DNA of 26,254 bases from IMG/VR virus record IMGVR_UViG_3300035145_002495, positions 1-26,254 of that record. One strand, given 5' to 3'. A program made the position numbers and the translations under genes. The stretch is from a virus. Within the stretch, counting starts at the first letter, position 1, and every line of letters begins with the position of its first letter. The notes beneath the pieces are model-generated. The model saw only the letters and a list, made by a program, of their open reading frames with translations. It was not told the DNA's origin and ran no database searches. Below are positions 13,560-21,026 of this stretch, piece after piece.

Positions 13560-16030
13560 TTTTTAAGTTTAAAGCCCAATCTGTCTTTTGCCATGGTCGC
13601 CGCATACCCCTTGTTTACTAACTTGGGAGCACCTTCAAACACAGCTGGATATTTTGTATAGTAGTCCATGGAAACACCGTCACCCACTTTTTTGCCTTTT
13701 TGTAACACCTGTATAAAGTTATTGTTGTTGAGTGTTTCTTTCATGGCGTCAATAAATTCTTGATCGCTGTTAATCATGGGAATAATGATGTTTACTATGC
13801 CTGCAAGCAGGCGGAAAAATACTCTGTAGTTGGGGTGTGCTTCATCCTGTACACCCTGATTCGCCGCAATGTTGTACAGCGTCTGGTTTGTGATAGACTT
13901 GAGATCCTTGCTGTCCAGCGGCACTGTCTTGAAGTCTTCAACGTCCTGATCTGTCAGGACGCCCAGTTGTCTAGCGGCTAACACTGGCCCTAGTTTTGTG
14001 GGGCTGGTGCCCAGCAGTTTCATTATTGCTGTGCCACGTGGATAGCGTTGCTCTATCTCTGGAGTCAACTGATTTACGACACCACTGAGGCTGCTTGTTG
14101 CTCCACCACCAGTGTGAGCTTTACTGCTGATTCCGATTTCTTTGCCATCAGGAGTTCTAATTATACTGTCCACCAACGGATAGGCAGTGTCGTCCGGGAA
14201 CATTATAGTGCTTCCAGCAAGTGTTGTCAAGCCATAGGCCTCCAACATTTTGGCTGTGTCTCCTTTAAGGTTACCACCGTCAATCAGGGAAAGTGGACCC
14301 AGGTATTCGCCAGCATATTTTTGTAGCACATTAAAGTACTTGGATGCGTTTTCTATTGGACTTGTATCATTTGCTCTTGCTTTTGACACCGCATCGTTTA
14401 ATACAGCAACCAGTGCATCGTGCTCTGTTCCTGCAAACTTGGTTGTTGCGTTATGGTCAACATCAGAGGCTATCTGATCCGTAGTAATATATGCGTTGGG
14501 TGTAACCATGTCGCTGGGCTTGACTGGTATGCTTTCACGACTTGCGCCCTTGCTGTATTTGTAGCCACGAAGTGTTTTCCACAGATTATCCACACCGCTT
14601 GGTGGTATGGACTTAATAAATCTAACCCAATATTGATCGTCGCCCTGTTCTGTTGACACTGTTGCCACAATGGCAGCTTTACTACCAGCAGTGGGATTGT
14701 TGTCATCTATACGCATACCGTTATCAGGAACTGCTTTGTCCAATACACTTTGCAATTGCTCTACGCTGTCATATGCAGGATTACCGTCGTTAGGGAAAAT
14801 ATCTATACTTTGTATGGTTAAAATATCCTGGGGGTTGGAGTCACTAATATATTGCTCACCTGGTTGTCTGGCTGTTACACCACGCGACTCAGCTATGACA
14901 CTTTCTGAAACTTGCTTTTTCTCTTTGGGGTGCAACTGGCGATCAGCAAATGCTTTGAACACTGGACGCAAATCCACGTTTTTTCCTGCCGTGGCAATCT
15001 GTGCACGGAACTCACGCACCATGCTGGGATCCGGAACCACAAAGTATGCTTGCATCTGTGCCTTGATATCACTTCCCAACAGTGGCTTATTCATGATCTC
15101 GTTGTAATCACGCTTGGTGTTGTGTACTGGCACTGCACCTTCTTTTACTTTATTACCAGACTTATTGGGGTGCTCAAAACCTTTGGCCTTTTTCTTTTTC
15201 TTTTTGGGTGTACCATATGATGTAAGCAGGGCCGCCATGTCTTGCTCTGCCTCAATGGTTTCGTTCTTTTTCTTTTTGCCAGCACAGTGAGCTTTTTGGC
15301 TGAAGCCTTTGGGATCGCTACAATTAATACTTTTTTTGTATTTTGCGCTCCATGCCTCATCAATTTTCTTTTTGTCTACTTTGCTTAACAGCTCCAATTG
15401 TTCTGCCAATGGCAGGTTATCGAATTGATCAAATGCGCTTTCCTTGACTATCTGTATTCCCTTGTCCTTGATGTGTCTTTGCCAAACAGGGTCAGTGCTA
15501 TTAGCCCATTGGAAGCCATCCATGTCCTGGCCTTTTTGTACACTGAGACGATATACCAACTTGCCATACTTTTGCTGGATATCCTGAATAACTTTTTCGT
15601 ATTGAGCGATCTGTTCAGGGGTGAGCTCTGAACGTGCTGTTCTCAATGCCTCTGATGCAGATTCAAAATTTCTATGGTCTTCAGTGTTCACAAACACAAT
15701 ATCTGTGTTGGGATCGAAGGGAGCATCAGGGTTATATTCATCCTGTCCTGCATAAGCACTACGCTTTATGTATGGCTGTGCTGTGTGGCCGTGTGGTATT
15801 TTTAACACGGGTGCCCTTTGCGGTTCATCATGTTTTACCATCAAAAATTTGTCCAGCATTGCAACTGCAGGAATCAGGAAATCATCATTGATGTCTCCTT
15901 TCATATAATCTGAATTACGTACCAGATGGCGCTGTATTGCTTTGACAATATCATCACGACTAACTCCAAACTCTTTAAGTCCCTGACGCATGCCCCTAAC
16001 AAGTTGTGTTGTAATTTTAAATTCAGCCAT
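13556..16030 (-). CDS. Large phage head-associated protein with nuclease-like segment, 824 aa
   Basis: The first 220 residues are helical. INCSDPKGFSQKAHCAGKKK (235-254) is a Cys-Cys-His-Cys-type basic motif known from several phage proteins, preceded by KKKIDEAWSAKYKK. A lysine run follows near 275-283. At 379-382 I-A-E-S forms an internal (L/I)-x-E site, separating a C-terminal domain. In that domain GEYLGPL (574-580), PLVDSII (618-624) and EIGISSKAHTGGGATSS (631-647) are arranged as in some restriction-type nucleases, with E575, D621, E631 and K637 as candidate active residues. The nuclease reading is tentative. The start ATG at 16030 overlaps the amidoligase stop by eight bases. The likely location is the virion interior, by analogy and position. 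Confidence 0.75.
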   Translation of the reverse strand: MAEFKITTQLVRGMRQGLKEFGVSRDDIVKAIQRHLVRNSDYMKGDINDDFLIPAVAMLDKFLMVKHDEPQRAPVLKIPHGHTAQPYIKRSAYAGQDEYNPDAPFDPNTDIVFVNTEDHRNFESASEALRTARSELTPEQIAQYEKVIQDIQQKYGKLVYRLSVQKGQDMDGFQWANSTDPVWQRHIKDKGIQIVKESAFDQFDNLPLAEQLELLSKVDKKKIDEAWSAKYKKSINCSDPKGFSQKAHCAGKKKKNETIEAEQDMAALLTSYGTPKKKKKKAKGFEHPNKSGNKVKEGAVPVHNTKRDYNEIMNKPLLGSDIKAQMQAYFVVPDPSMVREFRAQIATAGKNVDLRPVFKAFADRQLHPKEKKQVSESVIAESRGVTARQPGEQYISDSNPQDILTIQSIDIFPNDGNPAYDSVEQLQSVLDKAVPDNGMRIDDNNPTAGSKAAIVATVSTEQGDDQYWVRFIKSIPPSGVDNLWKTLRGYKYSKGASRESIPVKPSDMVTPNAYITTDQIASDVDHNATTKFAGTEHDALVAVLNDAVSKARANDTSPIENASKYFNVLQKYAGEYLGPLSLIDGGNLKGDTAKMLEAYGLTTLAGSTIMFPDDTAYPLVDSIIRTPDGKEIGISSKAHTGGGATSSLSGVVNQLTPEIEQRYPRGTAIMKLLGTSPTKLGPVLAARQLGVLTDQDVEDFKTVPLDSKDLKSITNQTLYNIAANQGVQDEAHPNYRVFFRLLAGIVNIIIPMINSDQEFIDAMKETLNNNNFIQVLQKGKKVGDGVSMDYYTKYPAVFEGAPKLVNKGYAATMAKDRLGFKLKK

Positions 16031-18233
16031 CTTTGTTAAACCTTTGTGCCTTTAACAGCAGTTGTACCATAAACTGTGTAAATCCTTGTTTGGCTTCTTC
16101 TGGATTACTTTCCAGTTGTTCATATGCAGAGCTCAGTTGCTCCACTGCATCTAATCTCTCGCCGGTAGTGTTTAGGATACTCCTAGCAGCTCTGACAAAT
16201 TCTGTGTCAGGCAAACTGACGTTAACATCACTTCTGGTAGCAGTCAGTTTATCATCACTTGCTGTTTTGTTTACCATCCTGTATACAGTTTTCAAAAAAT
16301 CTTTTCTGTTGTACGGCCTATCTTCACTTGCAGCATTCATAGTGGCTGCATAGCGTATAACTGCCTTGGCTGCTTTTTCGTAATTTGTATGGTAGTCGCT
16401 ACCACCAGCAATTCTAAATTCAATCAAATCGTTTCCATCAGAATTTTTAGCGCCTTTGAAGTTAATACTGCTAAACTTGCCCTTGTCCAGTCCTCTGCTC
16501 AGTATGCCATAAAGCTCATCAAAGTCTTCAGCCGACCCACCATCTTTTAATAATCGTTCAATTTCAAATTGAATATTTTTTTGCTGGCTTTTGGCATAAC
16601 TGTTGTATTGACGATCAAACTGCTTTAGCACATATTGGTCTCCCAGAAGCACAGCCAGTACAAGTTGGTTGGTTTCCTTAAAGTCTCCAGCAAAGCTCAT
16701 GGTAACATGCAAACCAGTTGAACTGTTTGTTTCCACTTCCTCTTCTTCAAAGTGCTCAAACAGGCTCTTCATCTCTGCTAACATTTTTCGGGGACTGTCG
16801 TATACTGGTGAAATAATTTCTGCTTTGGCGCCGCTACCTTCAATTGAGCTGTCATCTTCCACACGCCAGTAAGTGTTATCAATGCCTTTTCCGCTGTGAT
16901 AGCTGCCTTGTCGTATTTCGTCTGTTTGGCTGTGGGCACTGGCCCAACTCTGCAAACTCTCTTCCACACTATCCAAATCATTTTGCATTTCATCTTCCAT
17001 GTAGATATCAAAATCTATACAAGCAGAACTCCACAGGCCGTCATAGATTTCAGCACACCAATCATCCATGCTCACCTCTTCTCTGGCACGTTCCCATGCT
17101 TCTTCCCAAACCTCGCCGTTATCTCGAATATCTTCTTCCAGCCACTCTTCAAAACTTTCTGAAAGTTCCTGTTCTATGTACTCTCTGGCCCACGCATCAT
17201 AATCCCACTCTTCATATTCGTCCAGTTCTTGTTGGTAGGATTCTGCTTTGGCTCGATAACGATCAACTACTTTGGAGGAGCCATCAGGATCTTGTTCCTC
17301 CTGATCCGCATTATTGTTCATGGCGTCTCTGCTATCTCTAAAAAAGTCTAATCGCTGTTCTTTGTAGTCTTCAACATCATCCTCGTATACCTGCTCATCG
17401 GCGTACCTGTCTATGTAATCTTCATCTTCCCGGCGTTCAGCAACAAGTTCCCGGGTCAGCTCATACTCGTATGTACTTGTGTGTTCTTCACTTAACCAGT
17501 CGTTGTATGCATTGGACATCTGGTCCAGTTCTCGACTGAATCCCTGTTCATAGGCAACGCCCCTGATCATATCCCAATCAGCATAATCCCAATTGAACCC
17601 TTCTATGCCGCCCATCAAATCAGGCCATGTAGTCTCTGCTTCAAAGCCACATTGTATGGGAGCATTCAGTGCACTGGTGATTATGTCCTTGCTGTTAAAA
17701 TTGATCTCAAAGACGGGTTCTCCCTGAACTGCGTGTTTCTGTGCACGTAGCACTCTCTTGATCTTTTGGCGCAGTTTGTTCTTGCGCTTGAGCATTTTGT
17801 CCAATTTGTCTTCAGAGGATTCTGTTACTTCTAGTTCACTATCTGGTTCAACAGTTACATACTCGCCTTTTATGTTTTTGGCCACAATAGTATCTGGTGC
17901 GCTTTTGTTTTTGCCCACTGCGCCCACAATCTCCAGGTTCTCACCATCAGCATCCACTGCTTTGGCACCTGGCTCAATGTCTTTGGCCACACTGATTTGT
18001 GGTTCAGGTTTCTCTGGTTCCTGGACTGTTTTACCTGGATTTGGATTTAGTGTGGGGCTGTTACTGGGTGCTGTGGTCGGACTTTTGCTAGTACCCAGTA
18101 CACTTTTGGATTTTTCTTTTGTTGCTTTTGCTTGTTGTCCAGTTTGCTGATCCCCCACTGATGTGCTCACACCAGGCTTCATACCATATTCAGCTAATAA
18201 TGCATTCAGCGTTGATAAGTCTTTGGCTTTCAT
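16023..18233 (-). CDS. Amidoligase (glutamine-synthetase-like COOH-NH2 ligase) with large acidic insertion, 736 aa
   Basis: The predicted reaction is ATP-dependent joining of a carboxylate to an amine, forming peptide-like bonds or modifying proteins. Family motifs occur in order: CGFEAE (195-200), WRVEDDSSIEG then AKAEIISPVY (456-478), TGLHVTMS (506-513), KFSSINFK (586-593) and DLIEFRIAGGS (602-612). The usual His after GLHV is Thr. Between the first two motifs lie about 250 residues, far more than normal, and these are extremely rich in Glu, Asp, Tyr and Trp. The first 170 residues are low-complexity Pro/Ser/Thr and then a basic KRKNKLRQKIKRVLR helix. L13-A-E15 near the start is a possible prohead protease site. 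An AGGT site lies five bases before the ATG. Family call is good, substrate unknown. Confidence 0.82.
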   Translation of the reverse strand: MKAKDLSTLNALLAEYGMKPGVSTSVGDQQTGQQAKATKEKSKSVLGTSKSPTTAPSNSPTLNPNPGKTVQEPEKPEPQISVAKDIEPGAKAVDADGENLEIVGAVGKNKSAPDTIVAKNIKGEYVTVEPDSELEVTESSEDKLDKMLKRKNKLRQKIKRVLRAQKHAVQGEPVFEINFNSKDIITSALNAPIQCGFEAETTWPDLMGGIEGFNWDYADWDMIRGVAYEQGFSRELDQMSNAYNDWLSEEHTSTYEYELTRELVAERREDEDYIDRYADEQVYEDDVEDYKEQRLDFFRDSRDAMNNNADQEEQDPDGSSKVVDRYRAKAESYQQELDEYEEWDYDAWAREYIEQELSESFEEWLEEDIRDNGEVWEEAWERAREEVSMDDWCAEIYDGLWSSACIDFDIYMEDEMQNDLDSVEESLQSWASAHSQTDEIRQGSYHSGKGIDNTYWRVEDDSSIEGSGAKAEIISPVYDSPRKMLAEMKSLFEHFEEEEVETNSSTGLHVTMSFAGDFKETNQLVLAVLLGDQYVLKQFDRQYNSYAKSQQKNIQFEIERLLKDGGSAEDFDELYGILSRGLDKGKFSSINFKGAKNSDGNDLIEFRIAGGSDYHTNYEKAAKAVIRYAATMNAASEDRPYNRKDFLKTVYRMVNKTASDDKLTATRSDVNVSLPDTEFVRAARSILNTTGERLDAVEQLSSAYEQLESNPEEAKQGFTQFMVQLLLKAQRFNKDG

Positions 18234-18236
18234 ATA

Positions 18237-18515
18237 CTACCTGTTGAGCGTTTTTAATCTTCTTGATGCTGGGTTTAGTCTTTTGGTACGCTGAGCTTTT
18301 CTGGCCAGGCGCTTGCCCAATTTACTTTTTGTGCGCTTGAGCGTTAGACGCTTTTTCACATTGATAGGCGCACTACACTGACTAGCAGTGCTTACTACAC
18401 GACCTTTTCGTCTGCCGCTAGTGCAACGCACAGCTCGCTTGACTTTGTTTCCGCTTCTCTTCCAGACCATTCTGGCTTCGGTGATCAGGTCGTCTGTTAC
18501 TTCGTCTAAACGCAT
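18237..18515 (-). CDS. Very basic Cys-containing phage protein, putative DNA-binding head protein, 92 aa
   Basis: The N-terminus MRLDEVTDDLITEARMVWKR contains I11-T-E13 before Ala14, a strong prohead protease match. The mature part would be nearly all basic, with RCTSGRRKGRVVSTASQC spacing two cysteines and a Lys/Arg-rich helix to the end (KLGKRLARKAQRTKRLNP). I recall this ARMVW family from T4-like marine phages but know no tested function. Packaged DNA binding or condensation is inferred from composition. I start at the ATG at 18515, two bases after the upstream stop. A longer in-frame reading back to 18599 runs inside the upstream gene and lacks support. Confidence 0.8.
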   Translation of the reverse strand: MRLDEVTDDLITEARMVWKRSGNKVKRAVRCTSGRRKGRVVSTASQCSAPINVKKRLTLKRTKSKLGKRLARKAQRTKRLNPASRRLKTLNR

Positions 18516-18517
18516 GA

Positions 18518-18769
18518 CTACCCAACCATTTTGATTACTAGAGATGCGACTGTGGCTATCAGTGTGGTAACTGTGGTGCCCACAATGGCTATTACCCAAC
18601 CTTCAATCTTGTTTAACCTGGCTTTGGTATCTTGCTTGAACTCCCTAAGTTCAGCAGTTATGCTTTCGATACGCAGCATGTCAGCAATAATATGTGCTTC
18701 CAAGTTACTACCATCAGTGTATGTATTGTTCTTGATGGCTTCTATTTCTTGTTGTGTTTTTTCTGGCAT
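18518..18769 (-). CDS. XhlA-like small membrane protein, possible holin-associated, 83 aa
   Basis: A helical N-terminal part with coiled-coil character (ESITAELREFKQDTKARLNK) leads into one hydrophobic segment, WVIAIVGTTVTTLIATVASLV, and a short VIKMVG end. This order matches the haemolysin XhlA family, small membrane proteins that act with holins in phage lysis or anchor complexes at the membrane. No endolysin or second holin is seen nearby, so a lysis role is uncertain. Its stop is followed after two bases by the next ATG. A decayed copy of its 3' end lies at 10053-10097. Confidence 0.7.
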   Translation of the reverse strand: MPEKTQQEIEAIKNNTYTDGSNLEAHIIADMLRIESITAELREFKQDTKARLNKIEGWVIAIVGTTVTTLIATVASLVIKMVG

Positions 18770-18770
18770 T

Positions 18771-19178
18771 TTACAATAAGTCCTGTTTGGTAAATTCAGT
18801 GTTCACAGTGTTTTTTGTGTCTACTGTGCCACCATTTAGCACGATACCGTGCAATTCATCAACAAGTGTCTGTATGCTATGTACGCCTTCACGTTCGAAA
18901 GCAAATTTAAAAATCCAACCTGCACCAGTTAGGCCGGGTGCACCGTAGTTTTCTAATAAATTGTTACCTGCACCGTCAAGATATACAGGATTGTTCATTA
19001 TAATGGGCTGTGCCCTCAATCCTATTACCTGTACCATACATTCAAAATCTTTCTGTGTGGCATCTGAGTAGTTACCTGTACTGGTAATATCAATGGTTGT
19101 GTACAAGGTAAAAAATTCTATATTACCTGTTACAACTTCCTGGCTACCCATTGCGCCACTTCGTGTCAAACTGCTCAT
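18771..19178 (-). CDS. Small conserved virion-type protein, 135 aa
   Basis: The sequence is beta-rich, with a small-residue N-terminus SSLTRSGAMGSQEVVTGNI and a core FFTLYTTIDIT, then YGAPGLTGAGWIFKFAFERE and a Thr/Asn-rich end. I recognise it only as a conserved small protein of marine T4-like phage structural regions. The start at 19178 is chosen because GGGGAA lies seven bases upstream. A longer frame from the ATG at 19193 would leave only about seven bases of leader after the predicted late start near 19200. The gene heads the minus-strand run below the sulfotransferase. Confidence 0.72.
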   Translation of the reverse strand: MSSLTRSGAMGSQEVVTGNIEFFTLYTTIDITSTGNYSDATQKDFECMVQVIGLRAQPIIMNNPVYLDGAGNNLLENYGAPGLTGAGWIFKFAFEREGVHSIQTLVDELHGIVLNGGTVDTKNTVNTEFTKQDLL

Positions 19179-19205
19179 GTGTGTGTTCCCCATGTTCTAT
19201 TGTAA

Positions 19206-19213
19206 TATTTATC
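19206..19213 (-). promoter_or_regulatory. T4-late-like promoter box GATAAATA, leftward arm of a divergent pair
   Basis: The minus strand reads ACAGATAAATATTAC, 28 bases before the chosen ATG at 19178. The predicted start is near 19200, leaving a 22-base leader that includes GGGGAA. It faces away from the plus-strand box at 19231-19238. Confidence 0.6.
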
Positions 19214-19230
19214 TGTTTTTGGCATTCTGT

Positions 19231-19238
19231 AATAAATA
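19231..19238 (+). promoter_or_regulatory. T4-late-like promoter box AATAAATA of the sulfotransferase gene
   Basis: AATAAATA on the plus strand differs at one base from TATAAATA and lies 29 bases before the ATG at 19267. It is the only such box found on the plus strand ahead of a gene. An AAGAG sequence nine bases before the ATG is a weak ribosome site. Confidence 0.5.
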
Positions 19239-19266
19239 ATATCGCGAACCATAAGAGTACATACAC

Positions 19267-20178
19267 ATGAATATATTTTACAGTGAATGCGCGGACACTA
19301 TGTATGTGGTGCCTCCCAAATGTGCATCGTCATTTGCATACACGTGTGCACACGACAACCCACAATTTTTACAAGATATTAACGATGTAATCACAGAAAA
19401 TGTCACACACGGTGATAACAACACTGTGGAACTTATCATGTCCTGTATGAATATTCCACGACTGGCTAATACAAAGTTTATATTTGTTTTTAGAGATCCG
19501 GTGTACAGATATAGATCAGGACTGTGGATGGCAGTGGCAGCGATGATTCCAGAAGAGGTGCTCAGCGCCGCCCACGGCGACCGGGAATTTTCAGACCGTT
19601 TATTCAAACAGGGAGCTCGAATGCTGGACGTCATGATTGATTCTGCGCATCGATCCCTGATACCGCAGTATGATTTCGGCAACAGTCACACCACGCCAAC
19701 AGTGTTGATTAACCTGCTAACCTATCTGTGTTTTCCTGATAAAGTATCGTTTGTCTACATCAACGATTTTGAAGATCATCTATTAGAAGTATTTGGTCCA
19801 GAGTTTGTTTTAGAACACCATGAACGTACAGATATAAAAGTTTCCTATCCTGGTGACCCTTTTATGGATTCAGTGGAAAATGCTATGGCACACCAGAATA
19901 ATTTGTATGATTTCAAAGCCTGGATAGAGCCCGACGTGATAGCATTTGATTACTTGAAGGACAATTACAAAAATATATCGCTTATACCTGCAATGGATGC
20001 TGCTATCCAAGCCGTATCATGTGAAAACGCCATTACCAGATTCAAAGATATTGCCTATGTTGCTGACCTAGCATCCAGATTTGCACCTGCACCGCTGAAA
20101 GAGAACATTGAAGCGCAACTTAACAATTACGGCGAGATAGCCAAGAAAATTTCATTCAACTTTAAAGACCAAAAATAA
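19267..20178 (+). CDS. Sulfotransferase-like protein (PAPS-dependent), 303 aa
   Basis: The protein should transfer sulfate from PAPS to a hydroxyl or amine, often on a glycan. The 5'-phosphosulfate loop is VVPPKCASSF (14-23), close to the family PKxGSS/T form but with Ala in place of Gly. The 3'-phosphate motif is FVFRDPVYRYRSGLW (73-87), with R76 and S84 at the expected spacing. The length fits bacterial members. It is the only plus-strand gene in the window, insulated by its own promoter and a terminator, which suggests a separately acquired unit. Together with the fucosyltransferase and SGNH proteins it points to glycan modification. The substrate is unknown. Confidence 0.82.
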   Translation: MNIFYSECADTMYVVPPKCASSFAYTCAHDNPQFLQDINDVITENVTHGDNNTVELIMSCMNIPRLANTKFIFVFRDPVYRYRSGLWMAVAAMIPEEVLSAAHGDREFSDRLFKQGARMLDVMIDSAHRSLIPQYDFGNSHTTPTVLINLLTYLCFPDKVSFVYINDFEDHLLEVFGPEFVLEHHERTDIKVSYPGDPFMDSVENAMAHQNNLYDFKAWIEPDVIAFDYLKDNYKNISLIPAMDAAIQAVSCENAITRFKDIAYVADLASRFAPAPLKENIEAQLNNYGEIAKKISFNFKDQK

Positions 20179-20187
20179 GCTCATAAA

Positions 20188-20210
20188 AAAGCCCGCACTG
20201 GGCGGGCTTT
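20188..20210. terminator. Bidirectional rho-independent terminator between convergent genes
   Basis: A perfect 9-base stem AAAGCCCGC / GCGGGCTTT (20188-20196 and 20202-20210) has a five-base loop. The A run at 20185-20190 gives a U tract for the leftward transcript, and TTT with further U/A bases serves the rightward one. It lies between the sulfotransferase stop (20178) and the stop of the 75-residue gene (20231). Confidence 0.9.
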
Positions 20211-20230
20211 CAAATAGTTTAAAACTAAAC

Positions 20231-20458
20231 TTAGCTGAATGTAGCAACTACTGCTGTTACATTAGCCAAAGCAGCAACAACTGTGTCAGTTGCAGTTGTT
20301 TGTGCTGCAATGTGACCAGATGCTGTGTCGATACCAGCAACTGTGCCGATCTCGCTGATTTGTGTTACAGCAAGCTCTAGATCGCTGTAAGTTACGATGT
20401 GAGTTGTTGGTCCTAGACCGTTACCTGCACCTGCTGATGCGTTTGAAATTTGTGCCAT
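20231..20458 (-). CDS. Small Ala/Thr-rich protein, probably abundant virion component, 75 aa
   Basis: The protein is rich in Ala, Thr, Val and Gly, lacks Cys, Lys, Arg and Trp, and contains NASAGAGNGLGPTTHIVTYS followed by a heptad-like hydrophobic C-terminal half. The function is not recognised. AGGAGAA eight bases before the ATG at 20458 is the strongest ribosome site I see in the window. A late-type box lies 61 bases upstream, and a strong terminator follows the gene. Together these suggest a short, abundant late transcript, such as a decoration or neck protein. No N-terminal protease site is present. Confidence 0.8.
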   Translation of the reverse strand: MAQISNASAGAGNGLGPTTHIVTYSDLELAVTQISEIGTVAGIDTASGHIAAQTTATDTVVAALANVTAVVATFS

Positions 20459-20518
20459 TTTTAAATTCTCCTAAAATTTGTGCCACATAACAAAGATTAC
20501 CTGCTATGTGTATACTTT

Positions 20519-20526
20519 TATTTATC
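20519..20526 (-). promoter_or_regulatory. T4-late-like promoter box GATAAATA of the 75-aa gene
   Basis: GATAAATA on the minus strand is followed by AAAAGTATAC. The predicted start near 20513 gives a 55-base A/T-rich leader ending in AGGAGAA before the ATG at 20458. Confidence 0.6.
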
Positions 20527-20540
20527 TTTTTGGGCGATTT

Positions 20541-21026
20541 TTATACGCCTTTGGTGTACTTGTCAGCAAATTTTGTACCAGTTTTAATGCGTGTCGCAAG
20601 GTAATCTTTGATATCACCCAGTTTTCCTTTGAGTTTCGTGCCTGCACCATCATCTGAATCAGAGGATTGTGGCTTCGCTTGGGGTTTAGCCCTGGGCTTA
20701 ACCTTTTTGGCCTTTTCTTTGCTGGGTTTAACGGGAGCGGGCTTGCTCACAGGCGGCGCGGCTGGCTTTTGTGACGCTGGTGGCTGGCCTTTTTTAGCTA
20801 ACTGTCTCCTGTATAGCGATTCTGCTTTACCCATGCTCATGCGGTAACCATCTTTTCTGATGATTGCATGTACATCATTTTTGATCACATCATTGCTGTA
20901 AAAATCAATGTCATCTAAATCGTCTGCATCTTGTTTTAACGCGGCCCATGCCTGTTCGAACTCATGTGCGTTCTGTGGCATCAGTGTATCCGACTTGTCC
21001 TGTTCAAATAATTCGTGTAATCTCAT
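20541..21026 (-). CDS. Basic Pro/Lys-rich phage protein with putative capsid-targeting N-terminus, 161 aa
   Basis: MRLHELFEQDKSD at the start gives L6-F-E8, an (L/I)-x-E site after a short leader much like those of T4 internal proteins. The middle is acidic and helical, followed by a Pro/Lys-rich linker (about residues 82-122) and a basic C-terminal helix. The linker plus basic end suggests contact with packaged DNA. I start at ATG 21026, supported by AGGA seven bases ahead and by the ATGA overlap with the upstream stop. An earlier TTG at 21047 is rejected. The function is unknown. Confidence 0.75.
   Translation of the reverse strand: MRLHELFEQDKSDTLMPQNAHEFEQAWAALKQDADDLDDIDFYSNDVIKNDVHAIIRKDGYRMSMGKAESLYRRQLAKKGQPPASQKPAAPPVSKPAPVKPSKEKAKKVKPRAKPQAKPQSSDSDDGAGTKLKGKLGDIKDYLATRIKTGTKFADKYTKGV

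Noticed and set aside
18516-18599. N-terminal extension of the basic 92-aa protein.
   Set aside because: The extra residues lie within the XhlA-like gene in another frame, are His/Ser-rich, and would bury the MRLDEV leader whose ITE|A site fits the neighbouring proteins.
20541-20575. GGCG/CGCC hairpin after the 161-aa gene as a terminator.
   Set aside because: The stem is only four pairs and is followed by A rather than T residues in the direction of transcription.
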